A stretch of DNA of 17,701 bases, taken from Lachnospiraceae bacterium (GTDB taxonomy: Bacteria > Bacillota > Clostridia > Oscillospirales > Ruminococcaceae). The first letter of the stretch is position 1; each line of letters opens with the position of its first letter. This document shows positions 6,052 to 13,493 of the stretch, in pieces. The notes below the pieces were generated by a model, which was not told the origin of the DNA, did no database searches, and was given only the letters and a program-made list of their open reading frames with translations. Where the stretch lies: contig JAMPFE010000042.1 in NCBI GenBank assembly GCA_023664705.1, positions 1 through 17,701 on the forward strand, given 5' to 3'. Position numbers and translations under genes: made by a program.

Positions 6052-6993
6052 TTGAATACGTTTGATAAACTACTCAGCATAATCGTACCATGCTACAACG
6101 AGGAGGAGAGCGTGCCGCTGTTCTACGCGGAGGCGATAAAGCAGGAGGCGTTCTTTCACGGAAAGGGCGTGGAGCTGGAGTTCGTTTTCGTGAACGACGG
6201 CTCCCGCGACAAGACCGTGGAGCAGATAAGAAAGCTGCACGAAAAGGACGAGCGCGTGCATCTCGTGTCGTTTTCGCGCAATTTCGGCAAGGAGGCGGCG
6301 ATAGTCGCGGGCTTTGAAAAGGCAAAGGGCGACGTCGTTGTGCTTATGGACGCGGATCTGCAGGACCCGCCCGCGCTGCTGCCCGAGATGTACACGAACA
6401 TCGAAAACGGCTACGACTCTGTGGCGACAAGGCGCGTCGACCGCAAGGGAGAGCCTCCCATTCGCTCGTGGTTCGCGAGGAGATTTTACGGGCTTATGAG
6501 AAAAATTTCCAAGACGGATATCGTCGACGGGGCGCGCGACTACCGAATGATGACGCGGCAGGTCGTTGACGCGATACTCTCCATGCGCGAATACAACCGC
6601 TTTTCAAAGGGCATTTTCGGGTGGGTCGGCTTCGAGACGAAGTGGCTGGAATACGAGAATATCCAACGCGCGGCGGGCGAGACGAAATGGTCGTTCTGGA
6701 AGCTGTTTCTCTACTCGCTGGACGGCATTATGGCGTTCTCCACAGTCCCGCTTTCCATCGCGTCGTTTCTGGGGATACTGTTCTGCGTTATCGCGTTCGC
6801 GTTCCTGATATTCATTTTCGTAAGGGCGCTGGCGTTCGGCGACAACGTTGCGGGCTGGCCGTCCACGATCTGCGTCATAACGCTGCTCGGCGGCTTGCAG
6901 CTGCTTTGTCTCGGCATTATGGGGCAATATCTCAGCAAGCTGTATCTCGAGGTCAAGGACAGACCGAAGTACCTCATCAAGGAGGAATTTTAA
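6052..6993 (+). CDS. Family 2 glycosyltransferase, GtrB/DPM1-like with two TM helices
   Basis: A membrane-attached GT-A enzyme that typically moves a sugar from a nucleotide donor to undecaprenyl phosphate for later transfer to surface polymers. The protein shows SIIVPCYNEE (9-18) for nucleotide binding, VNDGSRDKT (47-55), the family block SFSRNFGKEAAIVAG (73-87), the DxD-type DADLQDPP (100-107) and the GETKW element (209-213). Two C-terminal membrane segments (about 230-260 and 268-293) are typical of GtrB, ArnC and YkoT-type enzymes. The start is TTG, chosen because GGAG lies nine bases upstream and the motif order is complete. Last gene of the thrS unit, followed by a terminator. Sugar and acceptor cannot be read from the sequence. 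Confidence 0.92.
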   Translation: MNTFDKLLSIIVPCYNEEESVPLFYAEAIKQEAFFHGKGVELEFVFVNDGSRDKTVEQIRKLHEKDERVHLVSFSRNFGKEAAIVAGFEKAKGDVVVLMDADLQDPPALLPEMYTNIENGYDSVATRRVDRKGEPPIRSWFARRFYGLMRKISKTDIVDGARDYRMMTRQVVDAILSMREYNRFSKGIFGWVGFETKWLEYENIQRAAGETKWSFWKLFLYSLDGIMAFSTVPLSIASFLGILFCVIAFAFLIFIFVRALAFGDNVAGWPSTICVITLLGGLQLLCLGIMGQYLSKLYLEVKDRPKYLIKEEF

Positions 6994-7025
6994 AGGCTTT
7001 ATTGCAGTCGATTTTATAAAAGAAG

Positions 7026-7057
7026 GATGTCAAGTGAAAACGCTTGACATCTTTTTT
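7026..7057 (+). terminator. Intrinsic terminator of the thrS operon
   Basis: GATGTCAAG (7026-7034) pairs perfectly with CTTGACATC (7043-7051) around an eight-base loop, followed by TTTTTT. Confidence 0.9.
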
Positions 7058-7117
7058 GTTATCTCTATTTAGATAATATCTTTTCTTTATAAATATAATA
7101 GGTCAAGCTTATAAGCG

Positions 7118-7146
7118 TAAACTATTATCACAATATAGTTTATAAT
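7118..7146 (+). promoter_or_regulatory. Palindrome over the XRE promoter, candidate autoregulatory operator
   Basis: TAAACTAT (7118-7125) and ATAGTTTA (7135-7142) form a perfect 8-bp inverted repeat with a nine-base spacer, abutting a TATAAT -10 box (7141-7146). No good -35 exists 17 bases upstream (TAAACT), so the promoter is weak or activated. A site like this is where an XRE dimer would be expected to bind. Confidence 0.45.
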
Positions 7147-7170
7147 ATATCGTATAGGAGGCTTGATCTC

Positions 7171-7461
7171 ATGAACGTTGCGCAAAGATTGATATTTTTA
7201 CGCGAGAAACGCGGAATAACCACCAACAAGCTTGCCAACCTCGCGGGTATCTCGCAGAGCCATTTGCGCGAGATAGAGCTCGGGCAGCGAAACCCGACCG
7301 TAGAGACTCTTTCGTTTTTCTGCGACGCGCTGGGCGTGAGCCTTGCGGAGTTCTTCGGCGAGGACGATGAGATAAACCCGTTTCTGAAAAGCGCCGTCAA
7401 GCGGCTTTCCGATGAAAAGCAGCTCGCGCTTGCGGAGTTTATCAACAAAATATCGGAATAA
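7171..7461 (+). CDS. XRE-family helix-turn-helix regulator, 96 aa
   Basis: A compact DNA-binding protein. Residues 5-60 form the Cro/cI-type HTH: RLIFLREKRGIT, then KLANLAGISQSHLREIELGQRNPTVETL with the recognition helix SQSHLREIE, and LCDALGVSLAEFF-like packing (here FCDALGVSLAEFF). The C-terminal 30 residues form a short helix (LKSAVKRLSDEKQLALAEFI) that may dimerise, as in SinR-like proteins. There is no peptidase or sensor domain. AGGAGG lies upstream of the ATG. The gene is 25 bases ahead of the FliB-family gene with no terminator between, so the two form a unit, and the palindrome at 7118-7142 suggests self-regulation. Confidence 0.92.
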   Translation: MNVAQRLIFLREKRGITTNKLANLAGISQSHLREIELGQRNPTVETLSFFCDALGVSLAEFFGEDDEINPFLKSAVKRLSDEKQLALAEFINKISE

Positions 7462-7486
7462 TTTAATTCATACGGAGGAAAAGAAT

Positions 7487-8692
7487 ATGTATTACAGACA
7501 GCCGCGTTATTTCGGCAACTTCAAGTGCGTCGGCGGGACTTGTTCAAATTCCTGCTGCGTCGGTTGGCGCATCGACTGGACAAAAGAGGAGATAGACAAG
7601 ATAACAAGCGCGCCCGAGTGCTCGGAGGAGCTAAGGGAGCTTACCGAAAAATCCTTTACCAAGCCCGAAAACCGGGAGCATTATGCCGTGATACTCGGGG
7701 AGGGGCAGCGCTGCCCGTTCCTTACGGAGGACAACTTCTGCAAGATACAGCGCGAGCTCGGCGCGGAGTACCTTTCGTTCACTTGCACTATCTATCCGCG
7801 GCACTTTATCGCCGCGGGCGAGGCTGTCTACCGTTACGGCAATATGTCCTGTCCCGAGGTCATGAACAAGCTGCTCAACAAGGAAAAGAGCATGGTTCTT
7901 TCAAACGTCGCGGCGCGCGAGATAAAGCTCGTTAAAGGCACGGTTATGAACACCCGGGAGTCCCTTGCGGCGCACCCCGAGCTGCAATACCGCGGGGAAC
8001 TGCTCGAGCTTTTCTACGAGATAATTTCCGACAAAAAGCACGACGTCGAGACCGCGCTGATACTCGGGGCGGTGGTGGCGCAGACGCTTTCAAATATCGT
8101 TGCCGCAAAGAACTATAACGAGATACCGAACGCGATAAAGAAGATAAAGCCGCAGCTGCACGGCGGTGAGCTGCTCCGCTCCATTGAAAATATCGAGCCG
8201 AACTATAACGTAAAGCTCGGCGAGGCGGGGGAAATGCTGAAGTCCGTTTTCCAAGTAAATATCATGAACGCGCTTACCGACAACGACGGCAACCTGAACA
8301 CAAACCTGTATGAATGGGGCGAGCAGCGCCTTGCCGAAACGTTTAAGGACCGCCCGTTCTATCTGCGGAATATCGCGCTGAATTTGCTGCTGGAGTTTGT
8401 GCTGCCGTTTAAATTCACGGATAAGACGATTTTTGAGAATTACAGCATCTTCGCGGCGGCGTTCGCGCTGTTCAAGCTGAACGTCATCGCGACCGCGGAG
8501 TACACCGACCGCATGGAAAAGAGCGCCGAAAACGAAACGCCGAGCTGCGATACCGAAAAATACGTCAGAGATTTCTCCGCGATGATAAGCCGCAACCTCT
8601 GCCACAACGACGAAAACGCCAAAAAGCTGCTCGACAAGCTTCGGGAGCGGAAAATAACCATGCCCGCCGATTTGGCGCTGCTGATAAAGTAA
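7487..8692 (+). CDS. FliB-family cysteine-cluster protein (annotated as flagellin lysine-N-methylase)
   Basis: The 401-aa protein starts MYYRQPRYFGNFKC and carries the Cys signature of the YkgJ/FliB family: Cys14, Cys19, Cys23, Cys24 (CVGGTCSNSCC), then Cys76 and Cys85, Cys100 and Cys122. These probably bind an Fe-S cluster or metal. FliB in Salmonella methylates flagellin lysines. There are no flagellar genes here, so the substrate may be something else. The rest (130-401) is helical with no known domain visible. I chose the ATG at 7487 because GGAGG lies at 7474-7478 and the Cys motif follows at once; an upstream in-frame start at 7412 would sit inside the XRE gene. Confidence 0.85.
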   Translation: MYYRQPRYFGNFKCVGGTCSNSCCVGWRIDWTKEEIDKITSAPECSEELRELTEKSFTKPENREHYAVILGEGQRCPFLTEDNFCKIQRELGAEYLSFTCTIYPRHFIAAGEAVYRYGNMSCPEVMNKLLNKEKSMVLSNVAAREIKLVKGTVMNTRESLAAHPELQYRGELLELFYEIISDKKHDVETALILGAVVAQTLSNIVAAKNYNEIPNAIKKIKPQLHGGELLRSIENIEPNYNVKLGEAGEMLKSVFQVNIMNALTDNDGNLNTNLYEWGEQRLAETFKDRPFYLRNIALNLLLEFVLPFKFTDKTIFENYSIFAAAFALFKLNVIATAEYTDRMEKSAENETPSCDTEKYVRDFSAMISRNLCHNDENAKKLLDKLRERKITMPADLALLIK

Positions 8693-8758
8693 AAAACACC
8701 CCCGAAAAGGCGTGATATCCTTAACGGAGAAATCACGAAAACCGAATAGGATTTCTTG

Positions 8759-8800
8759 ACCCTGCGCGTCTTGTAAAGATGTGCGGGGTTGTTTTTTGTT
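8759..8800 (+). terminator. Intrinsic terminator of the XRE-FliB unit
   Basis: ACCCTGCGCGTCT (8759-8771) pairs with AGATGTGCGGGGT (8777-8789) over 13 base pairs, allowing three G-U wobbles, with a five-base loop and then TGTTTTTTGTT. Confidence 0.88.
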
Positions 8801-8817
8801 AAAAATACACAATTGTA

Positions 8818-8846
8818 TTGACAGCCGCTGCCGTATATGATATAAT
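8818..8846 (+). promoter_or_regulatory. Perfect sigma-A promoter for the ECF sigma operon
   Basis: TTGACA (8818-8823) and TATAAT (8841-8846) are both consensus, with a 17-base spacer. A leader hairpin follows: TAACGAT (8849-8855) with ATCGTTA (8878-8884). The sigma gene therefore appears to be transcribed from a housekeeping promoter, not by itself. Confidence 0.85.
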
Positions 8847-8906
8847 TTTAACGATACCCGACATTTCGCTCCGTTTTATCGTTATATTTATGTAGGGGGG
8901 ATAGCT

Positions 8907-9398
8907 ATGTCCGAAAAGTTTGACTTTGACGCGTTTTACGAGCGCAATTGGAAATACGTTTATCGGCTTTGCTTCACCTATATGAAAAATGCCGCCGACG
9001 CTGAGGACTGCGCCGAGGACGTGTTCGTTAAGGTGCTGAACGGCGGGTTCGTCTTTGAAGATGAAACTCACGAAAGGAAATGGCTCGCGGTCACTGCGGG
9101 AAACCACTGCAAGGATAAGCTCAGAAGCCGCAGCCGCAAGCCCTTGGATTACCTTGAGGATATAGCCGAACCCGCCGCCGATGAGCCCGACGACCACAGC
9201 GACGTTTTGCAGGCGGTCTTGGCTCTGCCACCAAAATACAAAGAGGTCGTGTGGCTCTATTATTACGACGGCTATCGGACCGACGAAATAGCGAAAATGC
9301 TTCGATGTCCGCACTCAACGGTAAGAAATCGGCTCCGCGACGCTCGTGAGCGTCTCAAGAAAGCTCTGGGAGGGGATACATATGACCGAACAAGATAA
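8907..9398 (+). CDS. ECF-type RNA polymerase sigma factor
   Basis: A 163-aa group IV sigma factor that directs RNA polymerase to its own target promoters. Region 2 covers about 7-75, including YVYRLCFTYMKNAADAEDCAEDVFVKVL (the -10 recognition and core-binding part) and the melting segment ERKWLAVTAGNHCKDKLRS. A short linker follows, then region 4 from about 97 to 153, LPPKYKEVVWLYYYDGYRTDEIAKML with the HTH recognition helix CPHSTVRNRLRDARERL. No extra C-terminal domain. AGGGGGG precedes the ATG. The end overlaps the next gene by 17 bases, the usual arrangement of an ECF sigma with its anti-sigma. Confidence 0.93.
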   Translation: MSEKFDFDAFYERNWKYVYRLCFTYMKNAADAEDCAEDVFVKVLNGGFVFEDETHERKWLAVTAGNHCKDKLRSRSRKPLDYLEDIAEPAADEPDDHSDVLQAVLALPPKYKEVVWLYYYDGYRTDEIAKMLRCPHSTVRNRLRDARERLKKALGGDTYDRTR

Positions 9399-10005
9399 GT
9401 TCAAAGCCGCCATAGAAAGCATCGAACCCGAAAACGGCGCAAAGGAGCGTATGCTCGCGAATATAAAGCGAAAAGCGGCGGAACAGAGAGTTCCCGAAAA
9501 GAAGCCGCTGCCGCTCAAATGGGCAGCGCCGCTCGCGGCTTGCCTTGTGGTCGCGGTCGCGGCGGTGATCGGAGTGAGAACACTGCCTTCACTCACCGAA
9601 ACAGCAAATTCATCGGAATATGTGCAGAACGGCAGCCCGTTTCAGCCCGTCGATTCCGCCGAGGAATTTGTCAAGCGGCTGGGGATAACGCTTGACGCTC
9701 CGACGGGCGCTTCCGACGTTCAATACGCGATTATCGATAACGAAACAGCCAACGTCGATTTTTCATATAACGGCGTTCCTTACACTGCCCGCGCGTCAAA
9801 GCAAGGCGGCGACTTTTCGGGAATAAGCGGCGTTGAAATTTCGGTTGAGCAGCTCGACAGCGCGGATAACGCCGTGCTCACGGTATTAAGCTCGGGCGAT
9901 ACCTATTTAAAGCTTACTTGGACGGACGGCACGGTGAGCTACGTTTTGACTTGTATGGGCGACGATACGGACGGCATCAAGGAAATTTACTCGCTTATCA
10001 AATAA
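9382..10005 (+). CDS. Probable membrane anti-sigma factor
   Basis: A 207-aa bitopic membrane protein with a charged cytoplasmic N-terminus (1-46), a single membrane helix at about 47-66 (KWAAPLAACLVVAVAAVIGV) and an extracytoplasmic domain of about 140 residues (GVPYTARASKQGGDFSGISG and following strands). Topology and the 17-base overlap with the ECF gene suit an anti-sigma factor that releases the sigma when the outer domain senses something. No zinc-binding HxxxCxxC motif is present, so it is not a ZAS-type anti-sigma. The ATG at 9382 has GGAGGGG upstream; a GTG at 9346 is possible but lacks a site. Anti-sigma function is inferred from context. Confidence 0.78.
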   Translation: MTEQDKFKAAIESIEPENGAKERMLANIKRKAAEQRVPEKKPLPLKWAAPLAACLVVAVAAVIGVRTLPSLTETANSSEYVQNGSPFQPVDSAEEFVKRLGITLDAPTGASDVQYAIIDNETANVDFSYNGVPYTARASKQGGDFSGISGVEISVEQLDSADNAVLTVLSSGDTYLKLTWTDGTVSYVLTCMGDDTDGIKEIYSLIK

Positions 10006-10010
10006 ATTAA

Positions 10011-10050
10011 AAAATGTCGGGAAATTTCAAAAATCTCCCGACATTTTGCT
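10011..10050. terminator. Intrinsic terminator after the sigma/anti-sigma pair
   Basis: AAAATGTCGGGA (10011-10022) pairs perfectly with TCCCGACATTTT (10036-10047); the A and T flanks allow termination in both directions. Confidence 0.88.
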
Positions 10051-10121
10051 TTTCTCGGTCGTTATATCATTGAAAGGGCAAAACAAGCTGCTCTAAACAA
10101 TAACGAAAGAGGTTGATCAAT

Positions 10122-10790
10122 GTGAAAAAATACATTGCGATTTTAGCGGCAGCCGCGTTGGCGCTCTCGCTGACGGCATGCTCCACGGACGGCGGCAAAA
10201 CAAGCAATACCGACAGCAAGCAAAGTTCGCTGTCTGGAAACGACAGCAAAACCTCCGACAGCGCTGTGACCAAAACTCCCGAGCCCAAGGAAGCAGAAGC
10301 GGCGATAGCCAAGGCTCTCGGCGATGGCTATTACTGCACGGTCGACGTTCCCGACGACGAGGTGAACCTTTCGTGCCTCGGCAGGCTTGACCTCACCAAG
10401 GTTGAAAGCTATATCGTCAAGCAAACGACCGTACCAAGCGTGCAGTTGGATTGCGTCGCGGTCGTAAAATGCAAAAGCGGCTATGCCGACGAGGCGGTAA
10501 ACGCGCTGAACGAATATTACGCGCAGACGATAGGCTATATTCGGCAGTATCCGTTTGACGTCGCGAAGGTCGAGGGCGCGAGGATATTCAAGTCGGGCGA
10601 CGTCGTAATGTATATCGTCGCGGGCGCTTCCGCGGACGAGAGCGCCTCCGAGGAGGAAGCCGCGAAGCTCGCCGCCGAATACAAAAAGGTCGACGCTGCC
10701 GTAAAGGAGCTTTTCGGAACGCTTCCCGAAAACTTGGCGGTGATCCCCGAGGATAGCGGAGATAACGGCGGTCTATTGATCGGCGGATAA
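10122..10790 (+). CDS. DUF4358-type lipoprotein
   Basis: A secreted lipoprotein of 222 aa with signal MKKYIAILAAAALALSLTAC, in which Cys20 (LTAC) would be lipidated. A low-complexity Ser/Thr/Asp linker follows (21-55), then a globular domain from about 57 with YVVKQTT-like strands (here YIVKQTTVPSVQLDCVAVVK), a helix EAVNALNEYYAQTI, and FKSGDVVMYIVAG. This resembles the DUF4358 family, which in Clostridia commonly sits beside MBOAT acyltransferases. The start is GTG at 10122, with AAGAGG nine bases upstream; a TTG at 10113 overlaps that site. Only three bases separate it from the MBOAT gene. Molecular role unknown; the DUF assignment is from pattern and context. Confidence 0.8.
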   Translation: MKKYIAILAAAALALSLTACSTDGGKTSNTDSKQSSLSGNDSKTSDSAVTKTPEPKEAEAAIAKALGDGYYCTVDVPDDEVNLSCLGRLDLTKVESYIVKQTTVPSVQLDCVAVVKCKSGYADEAVNALNEYYAQTIGYIRQYPFDVAKVEGARIFKSGDVVMYIVAGASADESASEEEAAKLAAEYKKVDAAVKELFGTLPENLAVIPEDSGDNGGLLIGG

Positions 10791-10793
10791 GCT

Positions 10794-12188
10794 ATGGTAT
10801 TTTCAAGTCTGACGTTCCTCACGCTGTTTTTGCCGCTCGTGCTGCTCGCGTATTATCTCACTCCGCGGCGCGGCAAAAACGCCGTGCTGTTCGCGGCGAG
10901 CCTGCTGTTTTACGCGTGGGGAGAACCCGTTTACATACTGCTGATGATATTCTCAACGGTGCTGGACTATGTGTGCGGACGGCTCACGGAGCGCTTTCGC
11001 GGAACAAATAAGGCGAAGCTCGGTCTCATAATTTCTCTTTGCGGAAATATCGGGCTGTTGGCGGTATTCAAGTATTCCGATTTTATTATAACGCTGCTGA
11101 ACGGAATATTCAGAACAAACTTGCCGATGACGGAATTGCCGCTGCCCATAGGTATCTCCTTTTGCACGTTCCAGACTATGAGCTATACCGTTGACGTTTA
11201 CCGCGGCGATGTAAAGGCGCAGAGGAATTTCATAACGTTCGGGGCGTACGTTTCGCTTTTTCCGCAGCTTATCGCGGGACCGATAGTGCGTTATCGCGAC
11301 GTCGCCGAGCAGCTGACCGCGCGCATTCACTCCGCGGACAAGTTCGGCGAGGGCGTGCGGCGCTTCGTCACGGGGCTGGGGAAAAAGGTGCTGCTGGCGA
11401 ACAATATCGGGCTGCTGTGGGAAACAACGTCCTCGGGCGGACTTACGGTGGTTTCCGCGTGGCTCGGCATCATAGCTTTCGCGTTTCAGATATATTTTGA
11501 CTTTTCGGGGTATTCGGATATGGCGGTCGGCTTGGGGAAAATGCTCGGCTTCGATTTTCCCGAAAACTTCAATTACCCGTATGTCTCGAAAAGCGTAACG
11601 GAATTCTGGCGGCGCTGGCACATCTCGCTTGGCGGCTGGTTTCGCGATTACGTGTATATCCCGCTCGGCGGCAGCCGCAAAGGTCTGCCGATACAGCTGC
11701 GGAACATCGCTGCAGTCTGGCTGCTGACAGGTCTGTGGCACGGCGCGAGCTGGAATTTCCTCCTGTGGGGAGCGTTTTACGGCGCGCTGCTGATGATCGA
11801 GAAGCTGTTTCTGCTGAAAGCGCTCGAAAAAACTCCCGCGTTTGTCGGGCACGTTTACACGCTGTTTGCGACGCTCGCGGGATTTACGATTTTCGCGTTC
11901 GAGGATATGGAAAAATGCGGAACGTTTTTGAAAGCGACGTTCGGCGGCGCGGAGCTTATCGGCGGCAATGCGCTTTATTTGCTGCTGTCCTATCTGCCGC
12001 TGCTGCTCGTCTGCGCGTTCGCGGCGACTCCGCTCTCGGCGCGGCTCTGCCGAAAATTCAACGAGAAAACGAAAAACGGAACGCTGTCCTGCGCGGCAAA
12101 TATTACCGCAATGGCGGCGGTAATGCTGCTCTGCACGGCGTACCTGGTAAGCGGCTCGTACAATCCGTTCCTGTATTTCAGATTTTAG
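10794..12188 (+). CDS. MBOAT-family O-acyltransferase (AlgI/DltB/PatA type)
   Basis: A polytopic membrane protein of 464 aa that passes an acyl group, usually acetyl, across the membrane for O-acylation of a surface polysaccharide. The family pattern is complete: N-terminal FSSLTFLTLFLPLVLLAYYL, YAWGEPVYILL (40-50), PIGISFCTFQTMSY (118-131), FPQLIAGPIVRY (156-167), FDFSGYSDMAVGLG (235-248), the WRRWHISLGGWFRDYVYIPLG block with His276, and LTGLWHGASWNFLLWG with the catalytic His316. The C-terminus (YNPFLYFRF) is typical. The ATG starts three bases after the lipoprotein stop and the DHHW gene follows eight bases on, so this is one cassette. The acceptor polymer is not identifiable here. Confidence 0.95.
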   Translation: MVFSSLTFLTLFLPLVLLAYYLTPRRGKNAVLFAASLLFYAWGEPVYILLMIFSTVLDYVCGRLTERFRGTNKAKLGLIISLCGNIGLLAVFKYSDFIITLLNGIFRTNLPMTELPLPIGISFCTFQTMSYTVDVYRGDVKAQRNFITFGAYVSLFPQLIAGPIVRYRDVAEQLTARIHSADKFGEGVRRFVTGLGKKVLLANNIGLLWETTSSGGLTVVSAWLGIIAFAFQIYFDFSGYSDMAVGLGKMLGFDFPENFNYPYVSKSVTEFWRRWHISLGGWFRDYVYIPLGGSRKGLPIQLRNIAAVWLLTGLWHGASWNFLLWGAFYGALLMIEKLFLLKALEKTPAFVGHVYTLFATLAGFTIFAFEDMEKCGTFLKATFGGAELIGGNALYLLLSYLPLLLVCAFAATPLSARLCRKFNEKTKNGTLSCAANITAMAAVMLLCTAYLVSGSYNPFLYFRF

Positions 12189-12196
12189 GTGATGAT

Positions 12197-13300
12197 ATGC
12201 GAAACAAATTGCCGACAATAATTTTCTGCGCGATGCTCGCGGCGGCTTCCGTGCTCGGCGCTCTGCTGCCCGACAAATATTACTCCGAGAACGAACGGCG
12301 CACGCTGAAGCAGCTCCCCGAGCCGTCCGTCAAGAGCGTTTTTTCGGGGAAATTCGGCGGCGAGATTGAGCAATACCTGTCCGATCAATTCCCCGCGAGA
12401 GACGGCTGGGTCACGCTGAAAACGCTGAGCGAGCTGGCACTCGGCAAACGCGAGAGCGGCGGCGTGTATTTCGCGGACGACGGCTATCTTATCGAGGCGC
12501 ACAAGTCGCTCAACGCTCGGCAACTGACGGCGAACGTCGCCGCCGTAAAAAGGCTCTCCGACGAGCTTGCCGGGCAGGGGATAACGCTCCGTGTAATGCT
12601 CGTTCCCACCGCCGACCAAGTGCTGACGGACAAGCTCCCCGCGTTCGCGCCGTGCGCCGACCAAAGCGCCGTTATCGAGTACGCGGCGAAACAGGGGCTG
12701 AACGTCGTCGACGTGACCGACATGCTCCGCGCTCACAAGGACGAATACATTTATTATAAGACCGACCACCACTGGACGAGCCTCGGCGCGTATTACGCCT
12801 ATGCCGAGTGGCTGCGCTCGAAAGGCGGTGAGGTCTCTCCGCTCTCCGAATGGAACGCGGAAACGCTTTGCGATAATTTCCGCGGCACGACTTATTTTAA
12901 GGTGAATTACCCGTTCGCCCCGTATGACGAGATCACCGCGTATTACAAGAGCGCTCACGCCGTAAGCTACAACAACGGCAGCTACTCCGCCGACAGCGTC
13001 TACGAGCGGAAATTCCTGAACGGCAGCGACCAATATGCCGTATTTCTGAACTCCAATCAAGCGCAGACCGTGATAAGCGGCACGGGAAAGGGCAGGCTGC
13101 TCATTATCAAGGACAGCTACGCCAACACCTTCGCGCAGTTCCCTGCCGAGGACTATGAGCAGACGCACCTCATCGACCCGCGCTTCTTCCGCGGAAATAT
13201 TGGGGATTACGCCGCCGAAAACGGCATTACCGAGGCGCTTTTGCTGTACAATATCCCGAATTTCGCGGTCGATACGGCGATTGCGATGGGCGTGCAATAA
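12197..13300 (+). CDS. DHHW-motif SGNH-like acylation partner protein
   Basis: An exported 367-aa protein with one N-terminal membrane anchor (5-24, LPTIIFCAMLAAASVLGALL). It has the family hallmarks of DHHW/AlgJ-X-like proteins that act with MBOAT transporters: GVYFADDGYLIE (89-100), VMLVPTADQVL (133-143), TDHHWTSLGAYYAY (189-202) with the name-giving Asp190-His-His-Trp193, and IIKDSYANTFAQF (303-315), where Ser307 in KDSY is a probable catalytic serine paired with DxxH-type residues. The predicted role is the extracytoplasmic transfer step after the MBOAT. The ATG at 12197 was chosen since the reading frame upstream lies within the MBOAT gene; its ribosome site (AGGTGATG) is weak, suggesting coupling to the MBOAT gene. 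Confidence 0.9.
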   Translation: MRNKLPTIIFCAMLAAASVLGALLPDKYYSENERRTLKQLPEPSVKSVFSGKFGGEIEQYLSDQFPARDGWVTLKTLSELALGKRESGGVYFADDGYLIEAHKSLNARQLTANVAAVKRLSDELAGQGITLRVMLVPTADQVLTDKLPAFAPCADQSAVIEYAAKQGLNVVDVTDMLRAHKDEYIYYKTDHHWTSLGAYYAYAEWLRSKGGEVSPLSEWNAETLCDNFRGTTYFKVNYPFAPYDEITAYYKSAHAVSYNNGSYSADSVYERKFLNGSDQYAVFLNSNQAQTVISGTGKGRLLIIKDSYANTFAQFPAEDYEQTHLIDPRFFRGNIGDYAAENGITEALLLYNIPNFAVDTAIAMGVQ

Positions 13301-13327
13301 AGCTCAAAGATTTTTAACATTGCAAAA

Positions 13328-13363
13328 TGCCGCAGGCGTTTTTACGCTTGCGGCAATTTTTTT
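13328..13363 (+). terminator. Intrinsic terminator of the acylation cassette
   Basis: TGCCGCAGGCG (13328-13338) pairs with CGCTTGCGGCA (13345-13355) with one wobble, then seven T at 13357-13363. It lies 28 bases after the DHHW stop. Confidence 0.92.
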
Positions 13364-13383
13364 GTGAAAATTTAAAAACCCTC

Positions 13384-13412
13384 TTGACAAGTGTCCGTAA
13401 ACAGACTATAAT
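13384..13412 (+). promoter_or_regulatory. Perfect sigma-A promoter for the uORF-DUF212 unit
   Basis: TTGACA (13384-13389) and TATAAT (13407-13412) are both consensus with a 17-base spacer. It starts 20 bases beyond the T tract of the preceding terminator. Confidence 0.85.
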
Positions 13413-13454
13413 ATAATCATGGTCCGAATTTTTACTCTTGAAGGGAACGTTTAT

Positions 13455-13493
13455 ATGTATAATGTAAAATATTGTAAAGAGCTTGACAAATGA
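13455..13493 (+). CDS. 12-codon upstream ORF coupled to DUF212 gene
   Basis: ATG at 13455 opens a short frame encoding MYNVKYCKELDK and ends with a TGA that overlaps the DUF212 start codon (ATGA, 13490-13493). A good Shine-Dalgarno sequence (GAAGGGA) lies about eight bases before its ATG, better than the AAAGAG in front of the DUF212 gene itself. It could be a leader peptide that sets DUF212 translation through coupling. Short ORFs arise by chance, so this is moderate at best. Confidence 0.4.
   Translation: MYNVKYCKELDK

Noticed and set aside
7412..7486. Earlier start for the FliB-family gene
   Set aside because: The extra residues overlap the XRE coding region and there is a better ribosome site (GGAGG) before the ATG at 7487.
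11735..12196. N-terminal extension of the DHHW gene by 154 codons, suggesting a fusion
   Set aside because: The extension overlaps the MBOAT C-terminal coding region in another frame. The real protein begins at 12197 with a proper membrane anchor.
10953..12218. A 421-codon minus-strand frame
   Set aside because: It is the complement of the MBOAT gene, has an Arg/Gln-rich composition typical of antisense frames and contains no known motif.
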